A DNA stretch of 64,000 nt from positions 14,018 to 78,017 of the forward strand of contig JBJXDX010000126.1 in assembly GCA_046154585.1 (NCBI GenBank), read 5' to 3'. This DNA is from CADEFX01 sp046154585. GTDB taxonomy: Bacteria > Pseudomonadota > Alphaproteobacteria > Rhizobiales > Hyphomicrobiaceae. Each line of letters begins with the position of its first letter. The stretch's first letter is position 1. The position numbers and the translations under genes were made by a program. Positions 1 through 7,707 of the stretch are shown here, one piece after another. The notes under the pieces are model-generated. The model saw only the letters and a program-made list of their open reading frames with translations, ran no database searches and was not told the DNA's origin.

Positions 1-109
1 GCCGAGGTGCTTTGCGACACGCGCAATCATGCATCCTGGCGGTCGGACGCCATGTCGACATCCAGCGGCCAGATACGCTGACCCAGATTACGCTGACAAG
101 GAGGACCGT

Positions 110-337
110 ATGAACGCTGCCATTCAACAAGAAATCACCGACGCCTGCACTGCCATGGAAATGGTGCGCGAGAGCGCCGAGCGCGGCGATGCGGCGATGA
201 TGACCACGGCGCTCAAGGATGTACGCAAGCGTGCCAATCGCCTGCTCAAGGCGATGACCGCTGACATGCCGCCGATTGGCATCGACGCGCAGCTCCCGAC
301 CGAACCAAAACTGCCGATCAGGGACGGAGAGGCATGA
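110..337 (+). CDS. Small hypothetical protein
   Basis: A 75-residue protein of unknown function. The ATG at 110 is preceded by a strong AAGGAGG ribosome binding site seven bases upstream, which favours it over the longer in-frame start at 29. The sequence is mainly helical in character, with a run of Met and charged residues (TAMEMVRESAERGD) and a basic centre (KDVRKRANRLLKAM). There is no signal peptide, membrane segment or Cys pair, so it is probably cytoplasmic. It ends just before an SDR gene remnant. I do not recognise the family. Confidence 0.6.
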   Translation: MNAAIQQEITDACTAMEMVRESAERGDAAMMTTALKDVRKRANRLLKAMTADMPPIGIDAQLPTEPKLPIRDGEA

Positions 338-344
338 CTTATGA

Positions 345-452
345 AAGCCCGGGAGTGAACTCGCAACCGCGTTCGTGATGCTGGCCGATCCGCTGTCGAG
401 CTACGTCTCAGGTGCCACGATTGCCGTCACCGGCGGACGGCCGATGCACTAA
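345..452 (+). pseudogene. C-terminal remnant of a short-chain dehydrogenase/reductase
   Basis: The frame from 345 to the TAA at 450-452 reads as about 35 residues. It contains FVMLADPLSSYVSGATIAV followed by TGGRPMH, the typical C-terminal block of classical SDR oxidoreductases (LASDxSSYVTGxxIxVDGG). An in-frame TGA at 342 lies directly upstream, and the rest of the enzyme, including the Rossmann fold and the YxxxK site, is absent. This is the tail of a deleted gene. The match is by motif memory; a protein search of the 35 residues would settle it. Confidence 0.6.
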
Positions 453-464
453 TAGGAGAAGACC

Positions 465-557
465 ATGTCGAAACCAATAGACCCGCGTGGAGCTGAAGAT
501 AAGTCCATTGGAACGATTTCGTACAAACGTCGTTCTCCGGTCCGAAATAGCAATTAG
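465..557 (+). CDS. Possible 30-residue small protein
   Basis: An ATG at 465 follows a good ribosome binding site (AGGAGA, eight bases upstream). It opens a 30-codon frame ending at TAG 555-557. The product begins MSKPIDPRGAEDK and is basic and hydrophilic at its C-terminus (YKRRSPVRNSN). A perfect EcfG-type promoter (510-534) lies inside this frame and the next gene starts ten bases later. The frame may therefore be a genuine leader peptide or a chance opening over a promoter region. Confidence 0.35.
   Translation: MSKPIDPRGAEDKSIGTISYKRRSPVRNSN
510..534 (+). promoter_or_regulatory. EcfG (general stress sigma) type promoter, perfect match
   Basis: GGAAC at 510-514 and CGTT at 531-534 are separated by exactly 16 bases. 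This matches the alphaproteobacterial EcfG/SigT consensus GGAAC-N16/17-CGTT. The site lies 32 bases before the start of the small secreted protein at 567, in the right orientation. The promoter role is inferred from the motif only. Confidence 0.6.
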
Positions 558-566
558 GAGACGACA

Positions 567-779
567 ATGTTGAAGTACGTCCTGCCACTGGCAGCTCTCA
601 CCGCCATGACTGCTCCAGCCTTCGCAGCCGAGTTCTACGTCGTTCGCGACCCCAATACCAAGAAGTGTCGCGTCGTCGAAACACGTCCGACCGACACGAA
701 GATCCTCGTGATGGGTAACAAGGCCTTCGTCACAAAGGATGAAGCTGAGAAGCAGATCACGGTCCTCTGCAAAGACTAA
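567..779 (+). CDS. Small secreted protein, probably stress-induced
   Basis: A 70-residue protein with a clear Sec signal peptide (MLKYVLPLAALTAMTAPAFA, cleavage after AFA). The mature part is about 49 residues and holds two cysteines (KKCRVVE and VLCKD) that could form a disulfide. It also has an Asp/Lys-rich centre (PTDTKILVMGNKAF). It is probably periplasmic. The ATG has an AGGAGACGACA ribosome binding site. A perfect EcfG-like promoter lies upstream and a hairpin terminator downstream, so it looks monocistronic and stress controlled. Short proteins of this style are common in Rhizobiales, but I know no function. Confidence 0.75.
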   Translation: MLKYVLPLAALTAMTAPAFAAEFYVVRDPNTKKCRVVETRPTDTKILVMGNKAFVTKDEAEKQITVLCKD

Positions 780-790
780 GGATTTTGGAA

Positions 791-821
791 AAAAGACACA
801 CGAACGTGACGTGCGTCTTTT
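791..821 (+). terminator. Rho-independent terminator after the small secreted protein
   Basis: AAAAGACACACG and CGTGCGTCTTTT form a hairpin with one mismatch. A T-rich stretch closes it, 11 bases after the preceding stop codon. Confidence 0.65.
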
Positions 822-828
822 CTGATTT

Positions 829-853
829 GGAAGTGGCGCATCCGCGCAGCGTT
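829..853 (+). promoter_or_regulatory. EcfG-type promoter with one mismatch
   Basis: GGAAG at 829-833 and CGTT at 850-853 have a 16-base spacer. This is one base off the GGAAC-N16-CGTT consensus. The site lies 40 bases before the DUF1236 gene at 894, in the right orientation. Confidence 0.4.
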
Positions 854-893
854 TGTAATCCGGTCCAACACGGCAGACCAGGAGTTCCGTCAC

Positions 894-1943
894 ATGAGAT
901 TGGTAATCCCAGCAGCAGCGGCAGCGTTGCTGTGCACCGCAACGCTAACCTTTGCGCAGGGGCAACCCGACCGCCCCGAGAGAGGGGGACCGGACCGGAG
1001 CGAGCGGGCCGCGCCACAGCGCGGTGCCGGTGGAAATCAGAATCGCGGCGAGATGCGCAGCCGGGCTGAGCCGAGAGGGCAGGTGCAGCAGGGCAACCAG
1101 CGGGGTGCTGCTGAACGCCGGTTGGACAGATCACCAGATCGGGCGCAGCGCGATGACCGTCGCGCACTCCAACAATCAGAGCGTCGGGACCGCACTGACG
1201 CCTCACGAGAGCGATCACCCCGCAACACAGAACGGCGCCAGATTGAGCGAAAGCAAGTCGAGCGTCGGCAAATTCAACGGCCAGAGGGAGTCGAACGCCG
1301 TGTCGAGCGTAGAGGTGATCCGGCCCGGGTTCAGGAGCGCCGTGATGGTCAAGCAGGACAGCGCGCCGCTGGTGACAGCCGCACTCTGGAACGGCGCGAA
1401 GCCGTGCGTGAGGCTCGCACGCGATTGACGGCGGAACAGCGTGCCCGTTTCTACAGCTCGTTCGACCGTCGCCGGGTCACCAATGTTCGCTTTAATGCGC
1501 GCATAGGAACTCGCATTCCCCGATCCGTGCGGCTGTACGCCATTCCGGCCGCCGTGGTGGGCTTCGTTCCGGCGTACAGCTACTATCGCTATGTCTATCT
1601 CGACGACACGATCTGCATCGTGGACCCGAACACCTACGAAGTTGTGGACGTGATCGAATACAGTTCGGGCGGACCTGCCGTGCTCGAGGCACGGCTCGAT
1701 CTGACAGCCGACGAACGAGCGCTAATCCTCGACAGCATCGCGGCCGACTATCCCGAGACCGAGATCGACCTTAGATTGGCGCTCGGTGCCGAAGTTCCAG
1801 GCCGGGTCGAACTGCATACGTTCCCGGACGTGGTGTTGGATCGAATTTCCAGGCTGCGCAGCTACCGGTTCGTCGTGAGCGATGGGAACGTCGTGATCGT
1901 TAGGCAGCGCGATAGGGAAATTGAGCTGGTCGTGCGCAGGTAG
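894..1943 (+). CDS. Secreted Arg-rich protein with two DUF1236-like domains
   Basis: A 349-residue exported protein of unknown function. Residues 1-21 form a signal peptide (MRLVIPAAAAALLCTATLTFA). Residues 22 to about 180 are a low-complexity linker very rich in Arg, Glu, Gln and Gly (for example ERRQIERKQVERRQIQRPEG), probably disordered. Two related C-terminal modules follow. The first, about 185-265, carries LTAEQRARFY and YVYLDDTICIVDPNTYEVV. The second, about 270-349, carries LTADERALIL and YRFVVSDGNVVIV. Both match the DUF1236 pattern seen in rhizobial periplasmic proteins. The gene has its own EcfG-like promoter (one mismatch) and a terminator at 1963. Confidence 0.75.
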   Translation: MRLVIPAAAAALLCTATLTFAQGQPDRPERGGPDRSERAAPQRGAGGNQNRGEMRSRAEPRGQVQQGNQRGAAERRLDRSPDRAQRDDRRALQQSERRDRTDASRERSPRNTERRQIERKQVERRQIQRPEGVERRVERRGDPARVQERRDGQAGQRAAGDSRTLERREAVREARTRLTAEQRARFYSSFDRRRVTNVRFNARIGTRIPRSVRLYAIPAAVVGFVPAYSYYRYVYLDDTICIVDPNTYEVVDVIEYSSGGPAVLEARLDLTADERALILDSIAADYPETEIDLRLALGAEVPGRVELHTFPDVVLDRISRLRSYRFVVSDGNVVIVRQRDREIELVVRR

Positions 1944-1962
1944 CGCATCGCAGCAATCGTTG

Positions 1963-1990
1963 AATGGCGGCCCCCTGAGGAGCCGCCATT
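1963..1990 (+). terminator. Terminator after the DUF1236 gene
   Basis: AATGGCGGC and GCCGCCATT form a perfect 9-bp stem around a 10-base loop. CTTCATTT follows, 20 bases past the stop codon. Confidence 0.7.
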
Positions 1991-2044
1991 CTTCATTTCG
2001 GAGTGCGCGACGCGCAGCCGATCATAACGTCAGGTAGTGATCCT

Positions 2045-2143
2045 TCAGCGCGCCTCTGGACGGGCGTCGTGAAACAACCGGCCGCCAAAAAGGGTGACCG
2101 GCACCGCGAGAGCGGCAAGCAGGATCGCAATGCCGTCCGCGCC
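2045..2143 (-). pseudogene. Truncated copy of the small membrane protein gene at 7236-7469
   Basis: Bases 2071-2143 are nearly identical to 7385-7457, with about five differences in 73 bases. On the minus strand both encode a hydrophobic segment: GIAILLAALAVPVTLFGGRLF here and AVAILLAALAVPVILLGGRLF in the other copy. This copy stops after HDARPEAR, where the other goes on into a second membrane helix, and it has no clear start. It sits in the 409-base gap before opgG, so the two copies flank opgG, opgH and the desaturase as direct repeats. Confidence 0.6.
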
Positions 2144-2254
2144 CTCGGCGCCTTTTGGAAGCGCCTGGTCCGATAGCCTGCATCGCCCGGTGATATGACG
2201 GGGCGCAAAAAGGCCCTCGCGCGAGCATGCGGCGCTTCGGCGCCTTCCCACATT

Positions 2255-2279
2255 GGAACCAGCAGGACCGCGAGTGGTT
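2255..2279 (+). promoter_or_regulatory. Possible EcfG-type promoter before opgG (one mismatch)
   Basis: GGAAC at 2255-2259 and GGTT at 2276-2279 have a 16-base spacer. This is one base off the consensus CGTT, and it lies 73 bases before the opgG start. The evidence is weak taken alone. Confidence 0.3.
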
Positions 2280-2352
2280 TTTGCACCTCTCGCCGGCGCT
2301 TAGCACTTTGGGCCCGGCTGCGGCCGGACGAAGTTACCTATTTTGGGGCGCC

Positions 2353-3897
2353 ATGATATCATCGAGACCTTTTCCATCTTTCAGATGCGGCTTCGCGACT
2401 GCCCTGTTTGCGGCAACCGTGCTTGCCGCGCCTGCGTACGCTCAGGACGCGTCCTCGGCACAATTCTCCAAGGCCGTCGTGGAAGACTTGGCGAAGAGCC
2501 TGGCGACGAAGGCCTACGTTCCGCCGCCGGAAACCTTGCCCAAAGGCGCCGAGACCCTCGACTACGATCAATACCGTCAAATCCGGTTTCGCAAGGAGCG
2601 GACCATTTGGCGGGGCGAGGGCTCCAATTTTGAGCTGCAGGTGCTTCCCAGCGGCTGGCTCTTCAAAACGCCCGTCGAGATCAATCTGGTCGAAAGCGGT
2701 GCCGCGCGCTTGGTGGCACCGGACCAGTCCTACTTCGATCTGGGCCCATTGGCTGGAAAGCTTGCTCCGGAGGATCGCCTGGGCTTCTCGGGCTTTCGCA
2801 TTAACAACCCGATGAACAGGCCTGACGTGTTCGACGAGATCATTGTCTTCCAGGGCGCAAGCTACTTCCGCGCGTTGTCCCGCAATCAGGTTTATGGCCT
2901 GTCTGCCCGCGGCCTGGCGGTGAATATCGGAGGGGCGGGCGGCGAGGAGTTTCCAGCGTTTCGGCGATTTTGGATCGAGAAGCCGGCGCCCGGCGCGGCC
3001 ACGGTCACCATCCACGCGCTCTTGGACAGCCCTTCGGTCACCGGCTCTTATTTCTTCCGCGTGACGCCCGGGCTTCCCACCGTCACGGAGGTACAGGCGA
3101 CTCTCATTCCTCGCAAGGAACTGGCCAATGTCGGAATAGCTCCGCTTACGAGCATGTATCTTTTCTCCGACATCAACAGGCAACGCGTCAGTGATTTTCG
3201 TCCGGCCGTCCACGACTCCGACGGATTGGCCATCATCAACGGCTGGGGCGCAAATCTCTGGCGCCCGCTGACCAACCCGAAACGGCTGCAGACCAGTAGC
3301 TTTCTCGACAACAATCCGCGCGGTTACGGCCTGATCCAGCGCGCGCGCTCGTTCTCGGAGTTCCAGGACCTGGAAGCGGGCTACGAGAAGAGACCCAGCG
3401 CCTGGGTCGAACCCTTGCAGCCATGGGGCGGCGGTGCGGTCGAGTTGTTCGAAATTCCGACCGAGGAGGAAATCCACGACAACATCGTCGCCTATTGGAA
3501 GCCCAGCTTGCCGCTGAAGGCAGGTCACGCCTACAGCTTCAATTATCGGCTGACTTGGCCCAATGACGCGCCGCGAAAGTGGCCGGGCGCTTTCGTGCAT
3601 GCCACCCGCTCGGGGCTTGTCAACGGCTTGCAACGGTCCACCGGAGCGATCCAGTACGCGGTCGACTTCAAGGGGCTTTCGCCGCAGAGTCTTTCCGAGT
3701 TGCCGCAGGCGCGGCTCGACGTCAGCGCCGGCAGCGTCAGTCCGCCCATCGTGCAGGCCAATCCGCATATAGATGGATTGCGCGTTTCATTCAGCTTCGA
3801 TCCCAAAGGCGCCGCCGCAAGCGAATTCCGGTTGGTGTTGCAGGTCAACGATAAGGCCGTATCCGAGACCTGGTTGCATCGATGGACAAAAAGCTGA
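2353..3897 (+). CDS. opgG: Periplasmic glucan biosynthesis protein OpgG/MdoG
   Basis: A 514-residue periplasmic protein of osmoregulated periplasmic glucan synthesis, close to the usual MdoG length of about 510. The ATG at 2353 opens a signal peptide (FATALFAATVLAAPAYAQDA); the longer in-frame extension upstream has no signal peptide. Family motifs visible are YDQYRQIRFR near the mature N-terminus, GASYFRALSRNQVYGLSARGLA in the first domain, SMYLFSDINRQRVSDFRPAVHDSDGL, and NPRGYGLIQRARSFSEFQDLEAGYEKRPS followed by WVEPL. The gene overlaps opgH by 16 bases, so the two are translationally coupled. OpgG is thought to add or shape branches on the beta-1,2 glucan backbone made by OpgH. Confidence 0.92.
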   Translation: MISSRPFPSFRCGFATALFAATVLAAPAYAQDASSAQFSKAVVEDLAKSLATKAYVPPPETLPKGAETLDYDQYRQIRFRKERTIWRGEGSNFELQVLPSGWLFKTPVEINLVESGAARLVAPDQSYFDLGPLAGKLAPEDRLGFSGFRINNPMNRPDVFDEIIVFQGASYFRALSRNQVYGLSARGLAVNIGGAGGEEFPAFRRFWIEKPAPGAATVTIHALLDSPSVTGSYFFRVTPGLPTVTEVQATLIPRKELANVGIAPLTSMYLFSDINRQRVSDFRPAVHDSDGLAIINGWGANLWRPLTNPKRLQTSSFLDNNPRGYGLIQRARSFSEFQDLEAGYEKRPSAWVEPLQPWGGGAVELFEIPTEEEIHDNIVAYWKPSLPLKAGHAYSFNYRLTWPNDAPRKWPGAFVHATRSGLVNGLQRSTGAIQYAVDFKGLSPQSLSELPQARLDVSAGSVSPPIVQANPHIDGLRVSFSFDPKGAAASEFRLVLQVNDKAVSETWLHRWTKS

Positions 3898-5768
3898 CCG
3901 CTTCCCGCGACCCGGCATCGGGGCACGCAATGGTGCCTGAGCGGCACGGTCGCAGAATGCCGGAGCAGGCGCTTTGGTACGACGCGGCGGCGACCCCAAC
4001 CACGCGTGGTCGGACCCAGCAGATGGCGCGCTTGGCGCTGCTGGTCGTTTGGCTGGCAGCCGTCGCGGCCTTCGGATGGACGCTCTACCGCGTCTTGTCC
4101 GTCGAGACGCCGACATATCTGCAGCTTGCCTTTCTCGCCTTGAGCACGCTGTGCTTCGCCTGGGTGGCGATAGGATCGGTGACGGCACTCATCGGCTTCG
4201 TGTGCCTTTTGTCCGGCCGGGGGACCGACTCCATGGCGCTGCCGGCGACCGGCCTGCCGCTGCGAACGCGGACCGCGCTCCTCTTTCCGGTCTACCGCGA
4301 GGATCCCCTTGGCGTCGCAGCAACCATCGCAACGATGGTCCGCGACATTGGTGAAGCCGGCGCCGAGGCAAGCTTCGATATCTTCGTGCTGAGCGATACA
4401 CAAGATTCCGAGGAGCGGGCCGTTGAAGTTGCCGCGTATGCCAACTTGCGCGCTCGCCACATCGATCACTTACAGATCTACGCCCGCTGGCGCACACCGA
4501 ACACGGGCAAAAAGGCCGGCAACATTCGCGATTGGGTCGAAAACTTCGGCGGCGCCTACGATACCTTCGTCATCCTCGATGCGGACAGCATAATGTCTGC
4601 CCTAACTCTGCTGCGGCTGGCGCGAGCGATGGAGGAGCATCACCGGATCGGCCTGATACAGACGGTGCCGACGCTGGCGGGCGGCACCACGTTGTTCGCG
4701 CGCCTTCAGCAGTTCGCCAGTTGCTACTATGGCCAAGTCCTTTCCGTAGGTCTCGCCGCGTGGCAGGGCCGGGACGGCAATTACTGGGGCCACAATGCGA
4801 TCATCAGGACCGCCGCGTTTGCGGATGCCGCCGGCCTGCCGCAACTGAAGGGATCGCCTCCTCTGGGCGGCCACATCCTCAGTCATGATTTTGTCGAGGC
4901 AGCGCTTCTGCGGCGGGCCGGCTGGGAGGTGCACATGGTGCCCTCCGCATCGGGATCATACGAAGGCTGCCCGCCGGCACTGTCCGATCTGATCGCACGA
5001 GATCGCCGGTGGGCGCAGGGCAACCTCCAGCACCTTCGGCTGCTCAGGATCACCGGCCTGCCCTTCGTGAGCCGTTTGCATCTCGCCTTCGGAGCATGCG
5101 CTTACATCGCCTCGCCCACCTGGGCATTGACGCTGCTCATCGGCGTGCTGCTTGCAGCTCAAGCACAGTTCGCAACACCGAGCTATTTCGGCACCGAAGT
5201 GAGCCTCTTTCCGAAGTGGCCCGTGTTCGACGCCCAGCTCGCGCTCATGCTCTTCATCGCCACGGTAGTCGCGGTCTACGTTCCAAAACTGCTCGGCCTG
5301 GCGTGGGCCTTGCGGACATCCGCGGCGCGGCAGGCCAACGGCGGTACCCCGCGAATGATCTTCGGTTTCCTCGTAGAATCGATTTTTTCGACCCTGATCG
5401 CGCCGATCCTGATGATCACGCAGAGCGGTGCAGTCCTCGGCATCGTGCTGGGCCGAGATGCGGGATGGGGCGCGCAGCGTCGCTCAGGTGCGGCGTCCAG
5501 TATCGGTGAGAGCGCCAAACGTTATAAATGGCCCGTGATCTGGGGCGTTGCAGGCGGCCTCATCTGCTGGCTGATTGCCGCGCATCTGCTGGCATGGATG
5601 AGCCCCGTTCTCGCCGGTCTCATTCTCGCACCCATCATGGCGAACATTACAAGCGGACCGTCGCGCAACCTTCATTCTTTGCTGGCCACCACGCACGACC
5701 TGCAACCACCGGCGCTGCTCATCCAGCGTGAGATCGTAGAAGGCAAAATGGAAGCATCGAGAAGTTGA
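3882..5768 (+). CDS. opgH: Glucans biosynthesis glucosyltransferase OpgH/MdoH
   Basis: A 628-residue inner-membrane glycosyltransferase of family 2 that polymerises the glucan backbone from UDP-glucose. Two N-terminal membrane helices (LALLVVWLAAVAAFGW and LAFLALSTLCFAWVAIGSV) precede the catalytic domain. Catalytic signatures are FVLSDTQD, LDADS (the DxD equivalent), GHNAIIRTAAF, LSHDFVEAALLRRAGW and RDRRWAQGN (the QxxRW equivalent). Further helices follow in the C-terminal third. It is shorter than the 847-residue E. coli protein because it lacks long terminal extensions, as other alphaproteobacterial OpgH proteins do. It is coupled to opgG by a 16-base overlap. Confidence 0.92.
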   Translation: MDKKLTASRDPASGHAMVPERHGRRMPEQALWYDAAATPTTRGRTQQMARLALLVVWLAAVAAFGWTLYRVLSVETPTYLQLAFLALSTLCFAWVAIGSVTALIGFVCLLSGRGTDSMALPATGLPLRTRTALLFPVYREDPLGVAATIATMVRDIGEAGAEASFDIFVLSDTQDSEERAVEVAAYANLRARHIDHLQIYARWRTPNTGKKAGNIRDWVENFGGAYDTFVILDADSIMSALTLLRLARAMEEHHRIGLIQTVPTLAGGTTLFARLQQFASCYYGQVLSVGLAAWQGRDGNYWGHNAIIRTAAFADAAGLPQLKGSPPLGGHILSHDFVEAALLRRAGWEVHMVPSASGSYEGCPPALSDLIARDRRWAQGNLQHLRLLRITGLPFVSRLHLAFGACAYIASPTWALTLLIGVLLAAQAQFATPSYFGTEVSLFPKWPVFDAQLALMLFIATVVAVYVPKLLGLAWALRTSAARQANGGTPRMIFGFLVESIFSTLIAPILMITQSGAVLGIVLGRDAGWGAQRRSGAASSIGESAKRYKWPVIWGVAGGLICWLIAAHLLAWMSPVLAGLILAPIMANITSGPSRNLHSLLATTHDLQPPALLIQREIVEGKMEASRS

Positions 5769-6212
5769 TCGTTCCCAATAAAGCGGGAGTTGTACCTTGC
5801 CGTTCCCGTTGCTCGGTATGCGCTGGCTGTCGCCAGCTCCATTAACGCCAATGTCCTAAGCACGTTGCGAGGCGGTGCGCCGCTGCAAATCACATCACCT
5901 TCGAGCTGGGGAGAATGGCCTCAGTGCTGTTCGGCAGGGCCGATATGTTGCCTCCAGAAGAGGCTTTCTGTCGGTCCTCCCCACCAAACCTTTACGATTC
6001 TCATCTCACAGCCCCGCGAACCGGCGGCCGGCCACACGAAGCGTCGGACGGCAGCAGGCGTCGCTACGCTAGCCGATGAGATGGATGCTGGCGTGCTTCC
6101 CGCTACGAAACGGGGCATGCCGACATCTGGAATGAAGAGGGACGTGCGATATCGCACAAGCCGGATTTGAGCTATAAGCGCGCCAGCCGGGCCCTCTTTC
6201 CAGGAAATACCC
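5769..6212. other. 444-base gap with no recognised gene
   Basis: The open frames on either strand here give Cys, Pro and Ser rich translations with no family resemblance and no good ribosome binding sites. I see no RNA gene or strong hairpin. Confidence 0.4.
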
Positions 6213-7244
6213 TTGAGCACACCTCGTTTGCCGTCGCCAGCGGCGCCGCGCGATTGGTTGCGGGTTTTGCGCGATTACCGCGAACCCAGCCACGCCCGCA
6301 GCAGCTTCGAAATTGCGATCACGGCCGGCCTGTTTGCGGCGTTCTGGTTCGGGTCCTGGTTTGCACTCCAGTGGTCCTGGTGGCTCAGCTTGGCCGTATC
6401 CATCCCAGCCGCCGGTTTTCTGGTCCGCCTTTTCATGATCCAGCATGACTGCGGTCATGGCACCCTGTTCCGCCATCGGCGACTGAACGATTGGATCGGG
6501 CGAACCATAGGTGCGCTCACGCTCACGCCATATGGCCATTGGCGCCACAGCCATAACATGCATCACGCAAGTTCCGGGAATTTGGATAGGCGTGGCATCG
6601 GCGATATCGACACGCTAACAGTGCGTGAGTATGTGCAGCGCTCGCCCCGACAACGTCTTGCCTATCGCATTTACCGCAATCCGCTGGTGATGTTCGGCCT
6701 GGGCCCGGCATACCTCTTTCTGATCCAGCATCGTCTGCCGGTTGGCGCCATGCTTGCAGGCTGGCGCCCGTGGCTCAGCACGATGGGCACCAATATCGCC
6801 ATCGCCGTCGTCATCGTGAGCACCGCTTGGGTTGTCGGCTGGTGGCCCTTCGTTCTCGTGCACTTCCCGATCATGTTGCTCGCCGCCTCCATTGGCGTGT
6901 GGCTGTTCTATGTTCAGCATCAGTTCGAGGATACCTTCTGGGCCGCCGAGTCTACCTGGACCATGCCGGAGGCCGCGCTCCATGGCAGCTCACATTACGA
7001 TCTGCCCGTGATCTTGCGCTGGTTCACGGCCAACATTGGCATCCATCATGTTCATCACCTGTGCAGTCGCATTCCGTATTACCGGTTGACAGGCGTCCTG
7101 CGCGATCATCCCGAACTGGCCGAGGTGGGGCGGCTAACGCTGATGCAGAGCCTGCGCTGCGTGCCGCTTGTGCTTTGGGACGAGGAGCAACGGCGCTTGA
7201 TTTCGTTCCGCGAGCTTGCCAGTCGCGGCAATGCATCAGCTTAA
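6213..7244 (+). CDS. Membrane fatty acid desaturase
   Basis: A 343-residue integral membrane di-iron desaturase. The three histidine clusters are all present: HDCGHG near residue 75, HWRHSHNMHH near 112, and HHVHHLCSRIPYYRL near 280. Hydrophobic segments lie before and between them (AAFWFGSWFALQWSWWLSLAVSIP, IAVVIVSTAWVVGWWPFVLVHFPIMLL). The TTG start at 6213 is supported by AGGAAA seven bases upstream. The family introduces double bonds into acyl lipids and includes delta-12/omega-3 type and short bacterial enzymes; the substrate cannot be read from sequence. It follows opgGH and could help adjust the envelope under stress. Confidence 0.88.
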   Translation: MSTPRLPSPAAPRDWLRVLRDYREPSHARSSFEIAITAGLFAAFWFGSWFALQWSWWLSLAVSIPAAGFLVRLFMIQHDCGHGTLFRHRRLNDWIGRTIGALTLTPYGHWRHSHNMHHASSGNLDRRGIGDIDTLTVREYVQRSPRQRLAYRIYRNPLVMFGLGPAYLFLIQHRLPVGAMLAGWRPWLSTMGTNIAIAVVIVSTAWVVGWWPFVLVHFPIMLLAASIGVWLFYVQHQFEDTFWAAESTWTMPEAALHGSSHYDLPVILRWFTANIGIHHVHHLCSRIPYYRLTGVLRDHPELAEVGRLTLMQSLRCVPLVLWDEEQRRLISFRELASRGNASA

Positions 7245-7469
7245 GTGCAGCCAGCTCCAGACGGCGCGTGCTGCTGCGCCAAACAACTTCGCCGCCAGTA
7301 CGGGCACGATAAGGGCGAGCAGGGCCACTCCGAAGATTGCCGTCGCCACGGCAACGGCGCGACCGGCATGGGAGCGGGCGCCGCGAAACAACCGGCCGCC
7401 AAGAAGGATGACCGGCACCGCGAGAGCGGCCAGCAGGATCGCAACGGCGTCCGCGCCATCCATGTCCAT
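7236..7469 (-). CDS. Small two-helix membrane protein
   Basis: A 77-residue protein of unknown function with two predicted helices (VAILLAALAVPVILLGGRLF and AVAVATAIFGVALLALIVPVLAAKLFG) joined by a short basic loop (RGARSHAGR). It overlaps the 3' end of the desaturase gene by nine bases, tail to tail. A truncated, about 93 percent identical partial copy lies at 2071-2143. I saw no recognisable ribosome binding site, so expression is uncertain. Confidence 0.45.
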   Translation of the reverse strand: MDMDGADAVAILLAALAVPVILLGGRLFRGARSHAGRAVAVATAIFGVALLALIVPVLAAKLFGAAARAVWSWLHLS

Positions 7470-7603
7470 GAGGGGCCTCGCAGGCCCACATCAGACGTGA
7501 GCCATTGACCCACACAGTGCTCGTCCCCGTCAGGAAAAGCGATGGCGCTGCATAGCCGAGGCCGCAGTCCACAGCACCTCGAAGCGTCGCCCCTATGGCC
7601 GTA

Positions 7604-7628
7604 GGAACTATTCACCGAGGTGGGCGTT
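7604..7628 (+). promoter_or_regulatory. EcfG-type promoter, perfect match
   Basis: GGAAC at 7604-7608 and CGTT at 7625-7628 are separated by 16 bases, matching the EcfG consensus. The site lies 79 bases before the secreted protein gene at 7708, on the same strand. Confidence 0.6.
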
Positions 7629-7707
7629 TCGTGATCCCGACCGTCGAGGGCATGGCCTGTCGAGGGTTTGGGTCCTTCGGAGCAAGGGTGAACCTGGAAC
7701 ACAGCTC

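Noticed and set aside
5790..6170. Possible gene between opgH and the desaturase
   Set aside because: The start is not ATG or GTG with a good ribosome binding site, and the translation has Cys and Pro clusters without any recognisable pattern.
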